A program made the position numbers and the translations under genes. From positions 1-44,531 of the forward strand of contig NZ_JAAKZY010000075.1 of NCBI RefSeq assembly GCF_011045015.1: a stretch of 44,531 bases of DNA, read 5' to 3'. This document shows, piece after piece, positions 14,212 to 22,856 of this stretch. The first letter of the stretch is position 1; each line of letters opens with the position of its first letter. This DNA comes from Streptomyces scabichelini (GTDB taxonomy: Bacteria; Actinomycetota; Actinomycetes; Streptomycetales; Streptomycetaceae). The notes beneath the pieces were generated by a model. It searched no databases. It was not told the DNA's origin and saw only the letters and a list, made by a program, of their open reading frames with translations.

Positions 14212-15983
14212 CCGACACAAGCGCAGAGGCCGGCCCAGGCCCGGAGGAAACAGACGAAACAGCCGTCGGCGCAAGGGAGTTGCGCAGTCACCAGTGGTAC
14301 GGGACCGAGGGACTGCGGTCCTTCAGCCACCGGGCCCGCACCCGCCAGCTCGGCTACCTCCCCGAGGAGCACCTGGGCAAGCCGGTCATCGCGATCCTCA
14401 ACACGTGGAGTGACATCAACCCCTGTCACGTCCACCTGCGGGACCGCGCCCAGGCGGTCAAGCGCGGAGTGTGGCAGGCCGGCGGCTTCCCGCTGGAGTT
14501 CCCGGTCTCCACGCTCTCCGAGACCTTCCAGAAGCCGACCCCGATGCTCTACCGCAACATGCTCGCGATGGAGACCGAGGAGTTGCTGCGGTCGTATCCG
14601 GTGGACGGTGCCGTGCTGATGGGCGGCTGCGACAAGTCCACGCCCGCGCTGCTCATGGGGGCCGCGTCCGTCGACCTGCCGGCCGTCTTCGTGCCGGCGG
14701 GGCCCATGCTGCCGGGTCACTGGCGCAACGAAATCCTGGGCTCCGGCACCGACATGTGGAAGTACTGGGACGACAAGCGCGCCGGCCTCATCGGCGACTG
14801 CGAGATGACCGAGCTGGAGAGCGGCCTCGCCCGCTCGCCCGGCCACTGCATGACCATGGGTACGGCGTCGACGCTGACCGCGGCCGCCGAGGCCCTCGGC
14901 GTCACCGTGCCGGGTGCCTCCAGCATCCCCGCCGTCGACTCCGGACACGACCGGATGGCCGCGGCCTCCGGCCTCCGAATCGTCGAACTCGTCCGCAAGA
15001 ACCGGAAGTTGTCCGACCTCCTCACCCAGGACGCCTTCGACGACGCCGTGACGACCGTCCTGGGTCTTGGCGGCTCCACGAACGCCGTCATCCATCTGAT
15101 CGCCATGGCCGGCCGGGCGGGCGTCACACTCACGCTCGACGACTTCGACCGCATCGCGCGGACGGTTCCGGTGCTCGCCAACGTCAGGCCCGGCGGACAG
15201 CGGTACCTGATGGAGGACTTCCACTTCGCGGGCGGCCTGCCCGGCTTCCTGTCGCGGATCACCGATCTGCTGCACCTGGACCGGCCGACCGTCTCGTACG
15301 ACACGATGCGCGAGCAGCTCGACGGGGCGCTCGTGCACAACGACGAGGTGATCCGCCCCCGCGGAAACCCGGTCGCGAACGAGGGCGGGGTCGCGGTCCT
15401 GCGCGGCAACCTCTGCCCCGACGGTGCCGTCATCAAGCACATCGCCGCCGAGCCGCACCTGCTCAAGCACACCGGTTCCGCGGTCGTCTTCGACGACTAC
15501 AAGACGATGCAGCGGACCATCAACGACCCGTCGCTCGGCATCACCGCCGACAGCGTCCTGGTACTGCGGAACTCCGGGCCCAAGGGCGGCCCCGGCATGC
15601 CCGAGTACGGCATGCTGCCCATCCCCGACCACCTGCTGAAGCAGGGCGTACGGGACATGCTCCGGATCTCCGACGCCCGGATGAGCGGCACGAGTTACGG
15701 CGCGTGCGTGCTGCACGTGGCGCCCGAGTCGTACATCGGCGGACCTCTCGCCCTCGTACGGACCGGGGACACCATCACCCTCGACGTCGAGGCACGAACC
15801 CTCCAGCTCAACGTGGACGACGCGGAGCTGGAGCGGCGCAGGGCGGCATGGACGCCGCCGCCCGAGCGCTACGAGCGCGGCTACGGAGCGCTCTACAACG
15901 AACAGATCACGCAGGCCGACACCGGCTGCGACTTCGCCTTCCTGGCCAGGCCGGGCAAGGTGCCGGACCCGTACGCGGGCTGA
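14208..15983 (+). CDS. IlvD/Edd-family sugar-acid dehydratase (L-arabinonate dehydratase-like)
   Basis: A 591-residue iron-sulfur dehydratase. Three cysteines that would hold the cluster are C73 (NPCH), C141 (GGCDKSTP) and C214 (GHCMTMGT). Their spacing of 68 and 73 residues equals that which I recall for the [2Fe-2S] ligands of Rhizobium L-arabinonate dehydratase (C59, C127, C200). The conserved active-site serine motif RMSGTSYG is present near the C-terminus. It should dehydrate an aldonate to a 2-keto-3-deoxy acid, feeding the DapA-family enzyme encoded just upstream. L-arabinonate from pectic arabinan is a good candidate, but D-xylonate, galactonate or fuconate are not excluded. Branched-chain amino acid synthesis is unlikely from context. 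Confidence 0.87.
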   Translation: MTDTSAEAGPGPEETDETAVGARELRSHQWYGTEGLRSFSHRARTRQLGYLPEEHLGKPVIAILNTWSDINPCHVHLRDRAQAVKRGVWQAGGFPLEFPVSTLSETFQKPTPMLYRNMLAMETEELLRSYPVDGAVLMGGCDKSTPALLMGAASVDLPAVFVPAGPMLPGHWRNEILGSGTDMWKYWDDKRAGLIGDCEMTELESGLARSPGHCMTMGTASTLTAAAEALGVTVPGASSIPAVDSGHDRMAAASGLRIVELVRKNRKLSDLLTQDAFDDAVTTVLGLGGSTNAVIHLIAMAGRAGVTLTLDDFDRIARTVPVLANVRPGGQRYLMEDFHFAGGLPGFLSRITDLLHLDRPTVSYDTMREQLDGALVHNDEVIRPRGNPVANEGGVAVLRGNLCPDGAVIKHIAAEPHLLKHTGSAVVFDDYKTMQRTINDPSLGITADSVLVLRNSGPKGGPGMPEYGMLPIPDHLLKQGVRDMLRISDARMSGTSYGACVLHVAPESYIGGPLALVRTGDTITLDVEARTLQLNVDDAELERRRAAWTPPPERYERGYGALYNEQITQADTGCDFAFLARPGKVPDPYAG

Positions 15984-16002
15984 GGAACGAACAGCGAACG
16001 GA

Positions 16003-16021
16003 CGGCCGACCCGCTCGGCCG
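16003..16021. terminator. Hairpin between the dehydratase and transporter genes
   Basis: A 7-bp stem (16003-16009/16015-16021) with a 5-base loop lies 20 bases after the dehydratase stop. It may end or attenuate transcription before the permease genes. Confidence 0.5.
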
Positions 16022-16041
16022 ATATCCCGAACAACGAACGC

Positions 16042-16051
16042 GAAGCGCTTC
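16042..16051. promoter_or_regulatory. GAAGCGCTTC palindrome upstream of the permeases
   Basis: A 10-base perfect palindrome in the 157-base gap before the permease ATG. LacI-type operators of Streptomyces sugar operons are often centred on GCGC palindromes of this kind (family knowledge). The same decamer also occurs inside coding sequence at 13984-13993 and 36273-36282, which tempers its significance. Confidence 0.35.
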
Positions 16052-16123
16052 ACCAGCACCAGTACCGCCAGTACCGCCAGTACGCCAAGTACCGCGAGTA
16101 CCACCAGCACCACCCGCACCCCC
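16052..16123. repeat. 9-base tandem array in the permease leader
   Basis: Eight consecutive 9-base units, mostly variants of AGTACCGCC, fill the leader up to 17 bases before the permease ATG at 16141. Units 2 and 3 are identical and the others differ by one to four bases. Low-complexity; function unknown. Confidence 0.75.
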
Positions 16124-16140
16124 GAGAACGGAGAACAGTC

Positions 16141-17076
16141 ATGGCCCAAGCCGCAGCCGTGGCGAAAAAGCCCGCGCCACCCCGGCGGCGCCGTGGCTCA
16201 GCCACGCCACGCAGACTCCCGTATCTGCTGATCGCCCCGGCGGGACTGCTGATGCTGGGCTTCATCGCCTACCCGGTGCTGAGCGTCTTCTACTACAGCC
16301 TGCAGGACTACAACCCCACCAAGCCGTGGCGGAACGGCTACGCGGGCTTCGAGAACTTCGTGCACGCCTTCACCGAGGACCCGATCTTCTGGGACACGCT
16401 GATCTTCAGCGCCAAGTGGGTCGTCGTCGAGGTCGGCCTCCAGCTGATGTTCGGCCTGGCGCTCGCGCTGATCGTCAACCAGACCTTCGTGGGGCGGTCG
16501 GTGGGACGCGCCCTGGTCTTCTCGCCATGGGCCGTCTCCGGCGTCCTCACCTCCGCGATCTGGGTGCTGCTCTACAACTCCCAGACAGGCATCAGCCGTT
16601 ACCTCGCCGACATGGGGATCGGGGAGTACGGCACCTCATGGCTGTCCGACACCTCAACCGTCTTCCCCGCGGCGATAGTCGCCGATCTCTGGCGTGGCGT
16701 CCCCTTCTTCGCGATCCTCATCCTCGCCGACCTCCAGTCCGTCTCGAAGGACCTGTACGAGGCCGCCGAGGTCGACGGCGCCAGCCGTTTCAAGCAGTTC
16801 CTGCACATCACCCTGCCGCACCTCAAGGACGCCATCATCCTGTCCACGCTGCTGCGCGCGGTGTGGGAGTTCAACAACGTCGACCTGCTCTACACCCTCA
16901 CCGGCGGCGGACCCGCGGGAGAGACGACGACACTCCCGCTCTACATCGCCAACACCAGCGTCGACGCACACAACTTCGGCTACGCGTCGGCCCTGACCAC
17001 CGTCGCGTTCGTGATTCTGCTCTTCTGCTCGATCGTCTATCTGCGGCTGAGCAAGTTCGGAGGTGACGACAAGTGA
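16141..17076 (+). CDS. Sugar ABC transporter permease (MalF/UgpA type)
   Basis: A 311-residue membrane protein. A basic N-terminus (KKPAPPRRRRG) precedes the first helix (about residues 28-52). The EAA loop reads EAAEVDGASRFKQF, near residue 210. It would form the import channel for pectin-derived oligosaccharides with the next gene product. The ATG at 16141 has a GGAG site seven bases upstream. The stop overlaps the next start (GTGA at 17073-17076). The matching binding protein lies 7 kb downstream (24077), and no ATPase gene is present; MsiK from elsewhere is the likely partner. Confidence 0.92.
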   Translation: MAQAAAVAKKPAPPRRRRGSATPRRLPYLLIAPAGLLMLGFIAYPVLSVFYYSLQDYNPTKPWRNGYAGFENFVHAFTEDPIFWDTLIFSAKWVVVEVGLQLMFGLALALIVNQTFVGRSVGRALVFSPWAVSGVLTSAIWVLLYNSQTGISRYLADMGIGEYGTSWLSDTSTVFPAAIVADLWRGVPFFAILILADLQSVSKDLYEAAEVDGASRFKQFLHITLPHLKDAIILSTLLRAVWEFNNVDLLYTLTGGGPAGETTTLPLYIANTSVDAHNFGYASALTTVAFVILLFCSIVYLRLSKFGGDDK

Positions 17077-17969
17077 GCACCAACACGGCCACCGCGCCGG
17101 CGCCCGCTCCCGAGGACGAGGCTCCCGCACCACAGCGCCCCGGCAAGCGCCGCCGCGCCTGGGACGAGGTCCCGCGCTGGCAGATCTACTTCCCCCTCGG
17201 CGCCTATCTGGTCTTCACGCTCATCCCCTTCTACTGGATCCTCCTCTTCGCCCTGCGCGAGCCCGGCTCGACCTCCCTCGTGCCCTGGCCCATGACCTTC
17301 GAGCACTTCGAGAAGGTATGGACCGAGCGCAGCTTCGGGACCTACTTCGAGAACAGCGTCTACGTCGGCCTCGCCACCCTCGTGATGACCACGCTCGTCG
17401 CGCTCGCCGGCGGCTACGCCCTCGCCCGCTTCAACTTCAAGATCAAACGCGCCTTCATGCTGGCGCTGCTCTGCTCCCAGTTCGTGCCCGGCGCGCTGCT
17501 CCTGGTCCCGCTGTTCCAGATCTTCGCCGAGCTCCAGATGATCAACTCGCTCGGCAGCGTCATCATCGCCGAGACGGTCTTCCAGCTGCCGCTGTCGATG
17601 ATCCTGATCAGCGGCTTCATCCGGAACGTCCCGTACTCCCTGGAAGAGGCCGCCTGGGTCGACGGCTGCAACCGCCTCACCGCCTTCCGGGTCATCGTCC
17701 TGCCCATGCTGCGGCCGGGCCTGATCGCCGTCGGCTCCTTCGCCTTCGTGCACTCCTGGAACCACTTCCTGTTCGCCCTGATGTTCCTCAGCAACCAGGA
17801 CAAGCAGACGATCCCCGTCGGCCTCAACAGCCTGATGAGCGCCGACAGCGTCGACCTGGGCGCGCTCGCCGCGGGCGGCATCATCGCGGCCGTGCCCGTC
17901 GTGATCGTCTTCGCCTTCATCCAGAAGTGGCTGATCACGGGCTTCAGCGCCGGGGCGGTGAAGGGATGA
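17073..17969 (+). CDS. Carbohydrate ABC transporter permease (MalG type)
   Basis: A 298-residue permease partner of the preceding gene, with a Pro-rich, basic N-terminus, about six membrane helices and an EAA loop EEAAWVDGCNRLTAF. The GTG start overlaps the upstream stop (GTGA). Its stop overlaps the start of a secreted pectate lyase (ATGA at 17966-17969), an unusual junction of an inner-membrane and an exported product. It transports an unknown pectin fragment, inferred from context. Confidence 0.92.
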   Translation: MSTNTATAPAPAPEDEAPAPQRPGKRRRAWDEVPRWQIYFPLGAYLVFTLIPFYWILLFALREPGSTSLVPWPMTFEHFEKVWTERSFGTYFENSVYVGLATLVMTTLVALAGGYALARFNFKIKRAFMLALLCSQFVPGALLLVPLFQIFAELQMINSLGSVIIAETVFQLPLSMILISGFIRNVPYSLEEAAWVDGCNRLTAFRVIVLPMLRPGLIAVGSFAFVHSWNHFLFALMFLSNQDKQTIPVGLNSLMSADSVDLGALAAGGIIAAVPVVIVFAFIQKWLITGFSAGAVKG

Positions 17970-19276
17970 GACAGCGGAGAAGTTTCCAACTCGCCGCCGT
18001 AGCAGGGGTGTTGGGACTGGGGTTGACCCTCAGCACTCCGGCCGGGGCCGAGGCGCGCGACATCAGCCGGGACACCCTGGCTCCGGACGACGGCTGGGCC
18101 GCCGCCGACGGTGGTACCACGGGGGGTTCCGCCGCCGACGACGCCCACGTCTTCACCGTACGGAACCGGAGTGAGCTGGTCCGCGCGCTCGACGGGGGCA
18201 GCGCGACCCCGAAGATCATCAAGATCGCGGGGACGATCGACGCCAACACCGACGACGCGGGGAAGCGGCTGGACTGCGACGACTACGCGACCGACGGGTA
18301 CGACCTGAAGAAGTACCTGGCCGCCTACGACCCGCGGACCTGGGGCTCAGCCAAGCCGAGCGGCCCGCAGGAGGAGGCCCGGCAGGCGTCGGCCGCGCGT
18401 CAGGCCGAGCGGGTCGTGCTGGTTGTCGGGTCCAACACCACCATCGTCGGCCTCGGCGACAAGGCGGTGCTCAAGGGCGCCGGCCTGCAGATCCAGAACG
18501 CGGACAACGTCATCGTCCGCAACCTCGAACTCCGCGACGCCTACGACTGCTTCCCCGTCTGGCAGCCCAACACCGGCGGCCTCGGCGACTGGAAGACCGC
18601 GTACGACACCATCTGGCTGCGCGGCGCCACGCACGTGTGGATCGATCACGTCACGGCCTCCGACAAGGGCCACCCCGACGAGGACGAGCCCACCTACTTC
18701 GGCCGCAACTACCTGCGCCACGACGGCCTGCTGGACATCACCAACGCCTCCGACCTGGTGACCGTCTCCTGGAGCCGGTTCGCCGACCACGACAAGGCCA
18801 TGCTCATCGGCAACGGCGACACGGCCACCGGCGACCGCGGCAAGCTCCGCGTCACCCTGCACCACAACGAGTTCGAGTCGGTCGTGCAGCGCGCCCCGCG
18901 CGTCCGGTTCGGACAGGTGCACCTCTACAACAACCGGTACGTCGTCCCCGAGGACGCCCACGACTACCGCTACTCCCTGGGCGTCTCCACCGAGTCGGCG
19001 ATCCACGCCGAGAACAACGCCTTCACCACACCCGGCCACATCGAGGCCGCCGACCTCGTGAAGAGCTGGAACGGCACCGCCCTGCACGCCACCGGAAGCC
19101 TCTTCAACGGCTACCCGGTCGACCTGCTCGCCATCAACAACGCCTACAACTCCGGCAGCGAACGCGACCTGACCGCCGACGTCGGCTGGACGCCCGCCCT
19201 GCACGGAAAGATCGACACCGCCCAGCGAGCCGACCGTGACGTGGCGCGCGGGGCGGGAGCGGGGAGGATCCCATGA
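17966..19276 (+). CDS. Secreted PL1 pectate lyase
   Basis: A 436-residue exported lyase that should cleave homogalacturonan by calcium-dependent beta-elimination. The signal peptide has a basic RRSFQ start, so it could be Sec or Tat. The parallel beta-helix domain shows the PL1 marks GGTTGG near residue 50, WIDH at 225-228 and the RAPRVRFG motif, whose R309 and R314 correspond to the catalytic and substrate arginines of PL1 enzymes. It closely resembles the PL1 lyase at 26530-27840 along its whole length, including the long insert with a DPRTW/DPAVW segment, so the two are paralogues. It is coupled by ATGA overlaps to the permease before it and the oxidoreductase after it. Confidence 0.92.
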   Translation: MRQRRSFQLAAVAGVLGLGLTLSTPAGAEARDISRDTLAPDDGWAAADGGTTGGSAADDAHVFTVRNRSELVRALDGGSATPKIIKIAGTIDANTDDAGKRLDCDDYATDGYDLKKYLAAYDPRTWGSAKPSGPQEEARQASAARQAERVVLVVGSNTTIVGLGDKAVLKGAGLQIQNADNVIVRNLELRDAYDCFPVWQPNTGGLGDWKTAYDTIWLRGATHVWIDHVTASDKGHPDEDEPTYFGRNYLRHDGLLDITNASDLVTVSWSRFADHDKAMLIGNGDTATGDRGKLRVTLHHNEFESVVQRAPRVRFGQVHLYNNRYVVPEDAHDYRYSLGVSTESAIHAENNAFTTPGHIEAADLVKSWNGTALHATGSLFNGYPVDLLAINNAYNSGSERDLTADVGWTPALHGKIDTAQRADRDVARGAGAGRIP

Positions 19277-20433
19277 CCACACCTGTGCCGATCGTCCTCG
19301 CGGGCGCCCGCGGCCACGGCAACTGGCACCTCCAGAACATCCGCCGCCTCCAGGACAAGGGCCTCGTACGCCTGGCCGGGATCTGTGAGCTGACGCCGCT
19401 CACCGAGGAGGAGCTGGACGGCTTCGCCGGCGACGGCCGACTGCCCGAGCAGTCCGCCGACTTCGGCGCCCTGCTCGACTCCACCGGTGCCGCGATCGCC
19501 GTGATCTGCACGCCCATTCACACCCACACCGACCTGGCGCTGACCGCCGCCGACAAGGGCGTACACCTGCTGCTGGAGAAGCCGCCCGCACCGTCGTACG
19601 ACGAGTTCCGGCGCATGGCGGACGGGGTCGCGGCCGCCGGAGTCGTGTGCCAGATCGGGTTCCAGTCGCTGGGCTCGGGCGCCGTGCCCGCGATCAGGGA
19701 ACTGGTCGCGCAGGGCGCGATCGGCGAGGTGACCGGGATCGGGGCGGCCGGCGCCTGGGCGCGCGCAGAGAAGTACTACCGCCGCGCGGCCTGGGCGGGA
19801 CGGCGCACGCTGGACGGCGTCGACGTCGTCGACGGCGCGCTGACCAACCCCCTCGCACACGCCGTCGCCACCGCGCTCGCCCTCGACGGCTCCACCCGCG
19901 CCGAGGACATCACCGCCATCGAGACCGAGCTGCTGCGCGCCAACGACATCGAGTCCGACGACACCTCGTGCGTCCGCGTCACCACCGCGGCCGGCGGCCG
20001 GGTCACCGTCGCCGCGACCCTGTGCGCCGAGCGGCCCGACGAGCCGTACGTCCTCGTGCACGGCACCAGCGGCCGGATCACCTTCTGGTACAAGCAGGAC
20101 CGCGTCCTGATCCAGCGGTCGGGGCGCGGCCCCGAGGAGATCGAGTACAGCAGGACCGACCTGCTGGAGAACCTGGTCGAGCACTTCGAAGGCCGCACCG
20201 ACCTGCTGGTCACCCCCGACTCGACGGGCGCGTTCATGCGCGTGGTTGAAGCGATTCGACAGGCGCCGGATCCGGTCGCCCTCACCGAGGACGACTGGTA
20301 CCGCGTGCCCGACGAGAACCGCCGGGTCGTCCGCGGCATCGACGCTCTCGTCACGGCAGCCGCCGAGACCCTCTCCCTCTACTCCGAGCTGGGCGCCTCA
20401 TGGGCGCTCCCGAACGAGGTGAGCACAAGATGA
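19273..20433 (+). CDS. Gfo/Idh/MocA-family oxidoreductase
   Basis: A 386-residue cytosolic NAD(P)-dependent sugar oxidoreductase. The Rossmann entry is GARGHG (11-16) and the signature EKP lies at 102-104. The C-terminal alpha/beta domain is complete. Family members oxidise or reduce sugars or glycosides, often at C3; the substrate is unknown here. It is coupled by ATGA overlaps to the PL1 lyase before it and the DUF6807 gene after it. The pairing of a Gfo/Idh/MocA enzyme with a DUF6807 protein recurs in carbohydrate loci of several bacterial groups, as far as I recall. A role in opening an imported pectin fragment is plausible inference. Confidence 0.88.
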   Translation: MTTPVPIVLAGARGHGNWHLQNIRRLQDKGLVRLAGICELTPLTEEELDGFAGDGRLPEQSADFGALLDSTGAAIAVICTPIHTHTDLALTAADKGVHLLLEKPPAPSYDEFRRMADGVAAAGVVCQIGFQSLGSGAVPAIRELVAQGAIGEVTGIGAAGAWARAEKYYRRAAWAGRRTLDGVDVVDGALTNPLAHAVATALALDGSTRAEDITAIETELLRANDIESDDTSCVRVTTAAGGRVTVAATLCAERPDEPYVLVHGTSGRITFWYKQDRVLIQRSGRGPEEIEYSRTDLLENLVEHFEGRTDLLVTPDSTGAFMRVVEAIRQAPDPVALTEDDWYRVPDENRRVVRGIDALVTAAAETLSLYSELGASWALPNEVSTR

Positions 20434-21269
20434 ACGACTCCCTGGTCCTGCGTATCGCGGGCCGCCCGGTCGGCCGTTACATCACCCGGCCCGAACTGCC
20501 GGCCCGGCTCTCGCCGCGCCCGTATCTGCACCCGGTCACCACGCTGGCCGGCACCTCGGTCACCGAGCTGAGCCCGGACGACCACGCACACCACCTCGGC
20601 GTCGGTGTCGCCGTTCCCGACGTCGAGGGGAACAACTTCTGGGGCGGGCGCACCTTCGTCCGCGACCAGGGCCCCACCGAGCTCGACAACCACGGCGCCC
20701 AGCGGCACGCGAGCTTCCAGCTCCGGGACCCGGATGGGTTCGTGGAGGAGCTGCGCTGGGTGGCCGCGGGCGGCGAGCTGCTGCGCGAACGGCGTACGGT
20801 CGCGGCCACCGAACTCACCGACGCCGCCTGGGCGCTGGACTTCACCTTCTCCCTCACCAACACGACGGACGGACTCCTGTCGATCGGCAGCCCGGCCACC
20901 AACGGACGCCCCGGCGCGGCATACGGCGGCTTCTTCTGGCGCGCCCGCAAGGAAGCCGAGGCGCCCGCCGTGTTCACCCACGACACCGAGGGCGAGGACG
21001 CGGTGCACGGCGAGCGCGCCGACTGGCTCGCACTCGTGGGCGGCAACTGGACCCTGGTGTTCGCCGGCGCCACCGAGCAGACCCGCCGCGACCCCTGGTT
21101 CGTGCGCACCGCCGAGTACCCGGGCGTCGGCTCGTCCCTCGCCCACGACGAGCGCCTCGACATCGCGGCCGGGGACACCGTCGTACGCCGGGTCGTCACC
21201 GTCGTCGCCGACGGCCGCCTCGACCGGGGCGAAGCGGCGGCGCTCGTCCGCAAGGCGGTGAGCCCATGA
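20430..21269 (+). CDS. DUF6807 ('PmoA') family protein
   Basis: A 279-residue cytosolic protein of a family often mislabelled methane oxygenase PmoA. It has no membrane helices, so the label is wrong here. Recognisable segments are RPYLHPVTTLAG, the histidine-rich DDHAHHLGVGV around residues 50-60, NFWGGRTFV and WLALVG. The conserved histidines could be an active or metal site. Biochemical function is not established to my knowledge. The ATG at 20430 overlaps the upstream stop (ATGA); an in-frame start at 20400 would overlap by 34 bases and is less likely. Its position between a sugar oxidoreductase and a GH43 suggests work on a carbohydrate fragment. Confidence 0.82.
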   Translation: MNDSLVLRIAGRPVGRYITRPELPARLSPRPYLHPVTTLAGTSVTELSPDDHAHHLGVGVAVPDVEGNNFWGGRTFVRDQGPTELDNHGAQRHASFQLRDPDGFVEELRWVAAGGELLRERRTVAATELTDAAWALDFTFSLTNTTDGLLSIGSPATNGRPGAAYGGFFWRARKEAEAPAVFTHDTEGEDAVHGERADWLALVGGNWTLVFAGATEQTRRDPWFVRTAEYPGVGSSLAHDERLDIAAGDTVVRRVVTVVADGRLDRGEAAALVRKAVSP

Positions 21270-22822
21270 GCACGGCGCCGGGCGGAAACCCCGCCTTCAG
21301 CTCCGACCTCGGCGACGGGACGTACCGCAACCCCGTCCTGAACGCCGACTGGTCCGACCCCGACCTCATCCGCGTCGGCGACGACTTCTACCTGACCGCC
21401 TCCAGCTTCGGCCGCGCCCCGGGCCTGCCGCTGCTGCACTCCCGCGACCTCGTCAACTGGACGCTCGTCGGGCACGCACTCCAACTCATCGAGCCCGCAA
21501 GGGAGTTCAGGACACCCCGGCACGACTGCGGAGTGTGGGCGCCGTCCTTACGCCACCACGACGACCGGTTCTGGATCTTCTGGGGCGACCCCGACCACGG
21601 CATCTTCCAGGTCAACGCCCCCGAGATACGCGGCCCCTGGACACGCCCGCACCTGGTCAAGGAGGGCAAGGGCCTCATCGACCCGTGCCCCCTGTGGGAC
21701 GACGAGACCGGCGAGGCGTACCTCGTGCACGCCTGGGCCAAGTCCCGCTCCGGCATCAAGAACCGGCTCACCGGCCACCGCATGCGGCCCGACGCCACGG
21801 GCCTGCTCGACGAGGGCAAGGTGATCGTCGACGGGGACCGCATCCCCGGCTGGTTCACGCTCGAAGGGCCCAAGCTGTACCGGCACGACGGCTGGTTCTG
21901 GATCTTCGCCCCGGCCGGGAGCGTGGAGACCGGCTGGCAGGGCGTCTTCCGCTCACGCGGCTTCTTCGGGCCGTACGAGGAACGGATCGTGCTGGAACAG
22001 GGCGACACCGACGTCAACGGCCCGCACCAAGGCGGCTGGGTACGCACCCCGTCCGGCGAGGACTGGTTCGCGCACTTCCAGGAGAAGGGCCCGTACGGGA
22101 GGGTCGTGCACCTCCAGCCGATGCGCTGGGGTACCGACGGCTGGCCCGTACTGGGCGACGAGGGCGCCCCCGTCGACGTACACAAAAAGCCCGACCTGCC
22201 GCCTCAGCCCTTGTCCGCGCCGGCCACCGACGACGACTTCCCAGGCGGGCGGTTCGGGCGCCAGTGGCAGTGGACCGCCAATCCGCAGGAGGGCTGGGCG
22301 ACCCGGCACGCGGGCGACGGACTGCGGCTGGCCTGCGTACGGACGGCCGACGCGCACGATCTGCGCAAGCTGCCGAACGTACTCACGCAGCGGCTGCCCG
22401 GAACACCCGCCACCGTGGAGGTCGAACTCGCCCTGTCCGGCGAGGCGCCCGGCGCCCGGGCCGGACTCGCCGTCCTCGGCGACGCGTTCAGCTGGATCGG
22501 GCTCCAGCGGGGCGCCGACGGGACGGTGCATCTCGTGCACCGGTTCGCCGAGTCCGTCGCCGAGCGGGAACGGGACGCCGGGCATCCGCGGCTCGCCCCC
22601 GAGGGGCGGGCGCGGCTGTGGATCGAGCTCGGCGATGGGGCGCGCTGCCGTTTCTCGTACGACGTGGGGGACGGCCGGCAGCCCTCGGGACCGGTCTTCG
22701 CCGCGACCCCCTGGCGCTGGGTCGGCGCCCTGCTCGGCCTGTTCGCACTGGCGCCGACCGGCGGGGGACATGCCGGCGCGGCCACGTTCACGCAGTTCCG
22801 CATCACCGCACCGCACGACTGA
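21266..22822 (+). CDS. Intracellular GH43 glycosidase with C-terminal beta-sandwich
   Basis: A 518-residue beta-xylosidase/alpha-L-arabinofuranosidase-like enzyme with no signal peptide. The five-bladed propeller carries the GH43 triad: D31 (WSDPD), D139 (LIDPCPLW) and E200 (TLEGPKLY). From about residue 320 a concanavalin-like beta-sandwich follows, as in XynB-type enzymes, which helps to shape the active site. It should trim arabinose, xylose or galactose from imported oligosaccharides. The start overlaps the DUF6807 stop by four bases (ATGA), ending the chain of coupled genes that begins at 16141. A 34-base gap leads to the next lyase. Confidence 0.9.
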   Translation: MSTAPGGNPAFSSDLGDGTYRNPVLNADWSDPDLIRVGDDFYLTASSFGRAPGLPLLHSRDLVNWTLVGHALQLIEPAREFRTPRHDCGVWAPSLRHHDDRFWIFWGDPDHGIFQVNAPEIRGPWTRPHLVKEGKGLIDPCPLWDDETGEAYLVHAWAKSRSGIKNRLTGHRMRPDATGLLDEGKVIVDGDRIPGWFTLEGPKLYRHDGWFWIFAPAGSVETGWQGVFRSRGFFGPYEERIVLEQGDTDVNGPHQGGWVRTPSGEDWFAHFQEKGPYGRVVHLQPMRWGTDGWPVLGDEGAPVDVHKKPDLPPQPLSAPATDDDFPGGRFGRQWQWTANPQEGWATRHAGDGLRLACVRTADAHDLRKLPNVLTQRLPGTPATVEVELALSGEAPGARAGLAVLGDAFSWIGLQRGADGTVHLVHRFAESVAERERDAGHPRLAPEGRARLWIELGDGARCRFSYDVGDGRQPSGPVFAATPWRWVGALLGLFALAPTGGGHAGAATFTQFRITAPHD

Positions 22823-22856
22823 AGTCACCTCACCGGTACGCCCGTTGGGAGCCGCA

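Noticed and set aside
14004..16034. 676-codon open frame opposite the dehydratase gene
   Set aside because: It is a GC-skew shadow: no family motifs, no start signal, and the plus strand encodes a complete enzyme with clear active-site residues. Similar long antisense frames elsewhere (for example 2773-4119, 39667-40539) were dismissed for the same reason.
20430..21269. Annotation as particulate methane monooxygenase PmoA
   Set aside because: The protein is soluble and lies in a sugar operon; the name is a database artefact for this family.
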